Assembly (NCBI GenBank): GCA_943356435.1
Contig: CALREY010000007.1
Coordinates: 1 to 64,000, forward strand
Direction: 5' to 3'
DNA: 64,000 nt
Origin: Candidatus Altimarinota bacterium
GTDB lineage: Bacteria; Patescibacteriota; Gracilibacteria; BD1-5; UBA6164
Shown here piece by piece: positions 61,318 to 64,000 of the stretch (within the stretch, counting starts at the first letter, position 1; the number at the start of each line of letters is the position of its first letter). The translations under genes and the position numbers were made by a program. Under the pieces are notes generated by a model that worked only from the letters and a program-made list of their open reading frames with translations, was not told where the DNA came from and did no database searches.

Positions 61318-62256
61318 ATGAAAAATGGTATAATTATTAAATCTAATATTCCATTTAATAAAAGATGATTTACTTTTACTGAATTGATTATTGTTATTAT
61401 GGTAATAACCATACTTTGATTTATTTCATTAGCTAGTTACACATCATATCTTTCTATTGTTAGGGATTCTGCTAGATTGGAAGAAATGGATAATATTGAA
61501 ACATGATTATATTCATATAATTTGATAAGCTGATTTTTTCCACTACCATCTAATTCGTTGGATATTACTTATTCTTGATCTACAGTATGGAAACAATGAA
61601 CTTTTTGATCTTCAGTTTCTAGTATAATATGATATACAAATAATACATATGATAATTACACTCAAAAAGAATATACATATTCTATAAAAAATACATGAAC
61701 TGAATTTTCATTAGCATGAGTATTAGAAGAACATTCAAGTATATTATGATGATATAGTAATAATATAAAATTATATGCAAGTGAAGCAAAGAAAAAAACT
61801 TGATATGCATTAGTTAAATGAAATTATAATTGATTAATACTGTCTGTTTTTATTAATGAAACTACAAATATATTAGCATTACCTTCTATAGTCACTAGTG
61901 ATTTATCAAATTTAGATTTAGAAGATATATTAAATAACAATAAATTGGTTTATACTAATAATACTAATTTACCTGCCAGTTATTCGGGAACATTTTATAA
62001 TATGAATTCAGATTTAGATTTTTCAGCAAATAATTTAATTGTATTTAGTGGAAGTGTAAGTGATTTAAAAAACACTACTAATCAGATACAATTGTTAAGA
62101 GATATTTATTTAGCATATAGTTGAAGTATATTGTGAGATTCTATACCAATAAGTACATTAAATAATACTGATTTATTTTCAGAAAATCCTTCAAATTATA
62201 TAAAAGAAAAAGCATATAATATGATTAATTTTACTTTAAAATATAATTTAGATTAA
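61318..62256 (+). CDS. Pilin-like protein A
   Basis: 312 aa. Prepilin helix KRGFTFTELIIVIMVITILGFISLASYTSYLSIVRDSARLEEM (Gly-1 by TGA). The body shares blocks with the next gene: ETGLYSYNLISGFFPLPSN, TYSGSTVWKQGTFGSSV, KEYTYSIKNTGTEFSLAGVLEE, YALVKGNYNGLILSV, TNILALPSIV, LVYTNNTNLPASYSGTFYNMNSDLDFSANNLIVFSGSVSDLK. Minor or alternative pilin. Starts 18 nt after hisS. Confidence 0.88.
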
Positions 62257-62310
62257 ACATATCTTTAAGTTTTAATTATTAAATAATTTTAATATATACA
62301 TAAATAAAAA

Positions 62311-64000
62311 ATGAAAAAAACTAAAAATGCCATTACACTTGTAGAAATAATCATTGTTTGAACAATAATATCAATAATTTCTGTTGTTTGATTGTTGTAT
62401 TATAATTCATATTTAGTTACTGTTAGGGATTCTTCTAGATTGGTAGAACTATGAAATATAGAAACAGCATTATGAACATATGTACTAAAAAATTGATTTT
62501 ATCCTGATCCTTCAAATTGAGTACAAGTTACTTATAGTTGAGCTGAAGTATGGACTCAATGAACTATCTGAGAATCAGTAACTAATATAATTTCATACTC
62601 AAAAGATGTACATGATCCATTAACAAATAATGAATATACTTATTCAGTAAAAAATTCTAGAAAAGAATATTCTCTAGCATGAGTATTGGAGGAAAGACCA
62701 TGATTAGCTATAAATAATAGATTTATACAGACTGCTAATGCAGAAGCACCATGATCCAAAAAATGAATTGCTTTAGTAAAATGAAATTATAATTGAGAAG
62801 TAGTCTCAATTAAATTAAATTGAATTACTAATATATTGGCTTTACCTTCAATTGTATCAAGTAATTTATCATCTCCAGACATATTAGATATATTAAGTAA
62901 TCATGATTTAGTTTATAATGATTATTGAAATATTCCTGCTAGTTATTCGGGTAGTGTGTTTAATTTTGATGCTAATATTGATTTTGCACCAAATGAATTA
63001 GTTATTTTTACATGAAGTGTAAGTAATCTAAAAGAAACATATAATCAAGTTTGATTATTACAAGATTTATATTCAGCTTATAGTTGAAGTCTTTTATGAA
63101 AAAGTATATCAGTTAATAGAATTGATTATGTTGATTTATTTTCACCTGAACCGTCAAGTAAGACAAAAGTATTAGCTTGTGATTTGATAAATTTTAAACT
63201 TAAATATTTTGTAGAATGTTGATGAGTAGATTTTATTACATTTTTTGTTGTTAATGTACTTCATATAGATATTACAAACTTACCATGATCAAAAATAACA
63301 GTAGTTTATCAGGATAATGATTGAAATTTCGTATTTTGAACTAATGCATGATTAGCATTTTATGATTGAGAAAATTGGCTCGTTTATAATAAACAAAATA
63401 GTAGTTTAGTTCATAATTATATTACATCTGTAACTCAAGATAATACATGAAATTATTGGATATGAACTCAAAATTGAATAAGCAAATTAGTTATATGAGA
63501 TTTTTTAAATACTAATGATGATATTTGGGTAACCATATGATGAAATGTATTAGTATGAACTCATATACAATATATTTATACTGATTCTGATTGAATAGTA
63601 TGGATATGAACAAATCAAGGTGTTTCATCATATAATTGAGATATTTGGACAAGTTATACTAAACAGTCATCTTGATTAACACATAACAATATTACTGCTA
63701 TCTTTACTGATTCACAATGACATGTTTGGTTTTGAACAAATTCAAAATGAATAGATAAATTTAGTTTGTCATATAATAGATGTTTAGAATATTGGTGAGA
63801 TTGACATGAAGATGATGGTGAGTATGAAGATGATGATGACTTTGATAATGATTGATTTGAGGATGATTTTGATGATGATGATAATGACAATGATTGACAA
63901 AATGATGAAGAAGATGACGATGATGACAATGATTGACAAAATGATGAGGAAGATGACGATGATGATAATGATTGAATACATGATGAAAATGATGGTGAAC
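62311..64000 (+). CDS. Pilin-like protein B fused to beta-propeller repeats and Asp-rich tail (partial)
   Basis: Runs off the window; 563 codons seen. Prepilin-like helix AITLVEIIIVGTIISIISVVGLLYYNSYLVTVRDSSR; residues about 50-320 align with protein A. From about 325: two-component-regulator-type propeller repeats (GNFVFGTNAGLAFYDGENWLVY, ITSVTQDNTGNYWIGTQNGISKL, GIVWIGTNQGVSSYNGDIWTSY, ITAIFTDSQGHVWFGTNSKG). After Cys-Leu-Glu a tandem Asp/Asn/Glu repeat (NDGQNDEEDDDDD type) starts at about 63800 and continues to the edge; it could bind calcium. Surface-presented binding protein is inferred. Confidence 0.85.

Overview
The window comes from an AT-rich, Patescibacteria/CPR-type bacterium that reads UGA as glycine (translation table 25, known from Gracilibacteria/BD1-5 and Absconditabacteria/SR1). 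In-frame TGA falls on invariant glycines of core proteins: the FtsZ GTP-binding loop at about 45925, the sigma factor [13 protein letters not shown] segment, the DnaG zinc ribbon, HisRS and L11. All coordinates below use TGA=Gly and TAA/TAG as stops. Native genes mostly have A/T-rich leaders with no Shine-Dalgarno (SD) motif. Lineage and code are inferences from this pattern; no 16S rRNA gene is present.

Layout. 1-9.1 kb: tail of a surface protein, sigma-70 factor, M14 peptidase, a candidate ncRNA, a PanE-like reductase, a toxin-antitoxin pair, and an 855-bp tandem duplication around small EF-hand-like genes plus a coiled-coil protein. 9.1-12.7 kb: DnaG, then a foreign-looking two-gene unit (membrane protein and secreted metzincin). 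12.9-20.3 kb: tmk, yraN, nitroreductase, then an envelope redox block (lipoprotein, histidine kinase, response regulator, thioredoxin, and a CcdA-MsrA-Trx-MsrB fusion). 20.3-29.9 kb: native genes (FMN-binding lipoprotein, heme membrane protein, DEAD helicase, PadR/PspC, cold-shock protein, AlkD) interleaved with foreign-looking single-gene cassettes. 30.1-32.4 kb: RloA-RloB-type defence pair next to tRNA-Glu. 32.5-39.2 kb: ATP-grasp enzyme, pilin-FISUMP fusion, L11, another foreign cassette, VirB4-like ATPase. 39.4-42.6 kb: five tandem membrane-anchored phage-tail-collar-like proteins. 42.8-50.9 kb: SpoIIE phosphatase, FtsA, FtsZ, a tail-fibre-like surface protein, NusA, L9, YqgF, a TPETG surface protein. 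51-64 kb: type IV pilus genes (PilT, pilin, PilC, PilB) with a second SpoIIE phosphatase inside the pilus operon, a second toxin-antitoxin pair, HisRS, and two more pilin-like proteins, one carrying a beta-propeller and an Asp-rich tail.

How it fits together. Much of the window is cell-surface machinery: pili, pilin-anchored lectin-like or propeller domains, tail-collar adhesins and periplasmic protein repair. This suits a cell that lives attached to other cells. The most striking feature is a second genetic dialect. Eight protein genes in seven transcription units have no internal TGA, all begin with a clear SD, and carry TTGACA/TTGACT promoters and their own terminators. Two of them end in TGA, and for one of these TGA only makes sense as a stop. 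They appear to come from a standard-code donor, unless they are an assembly artefact.
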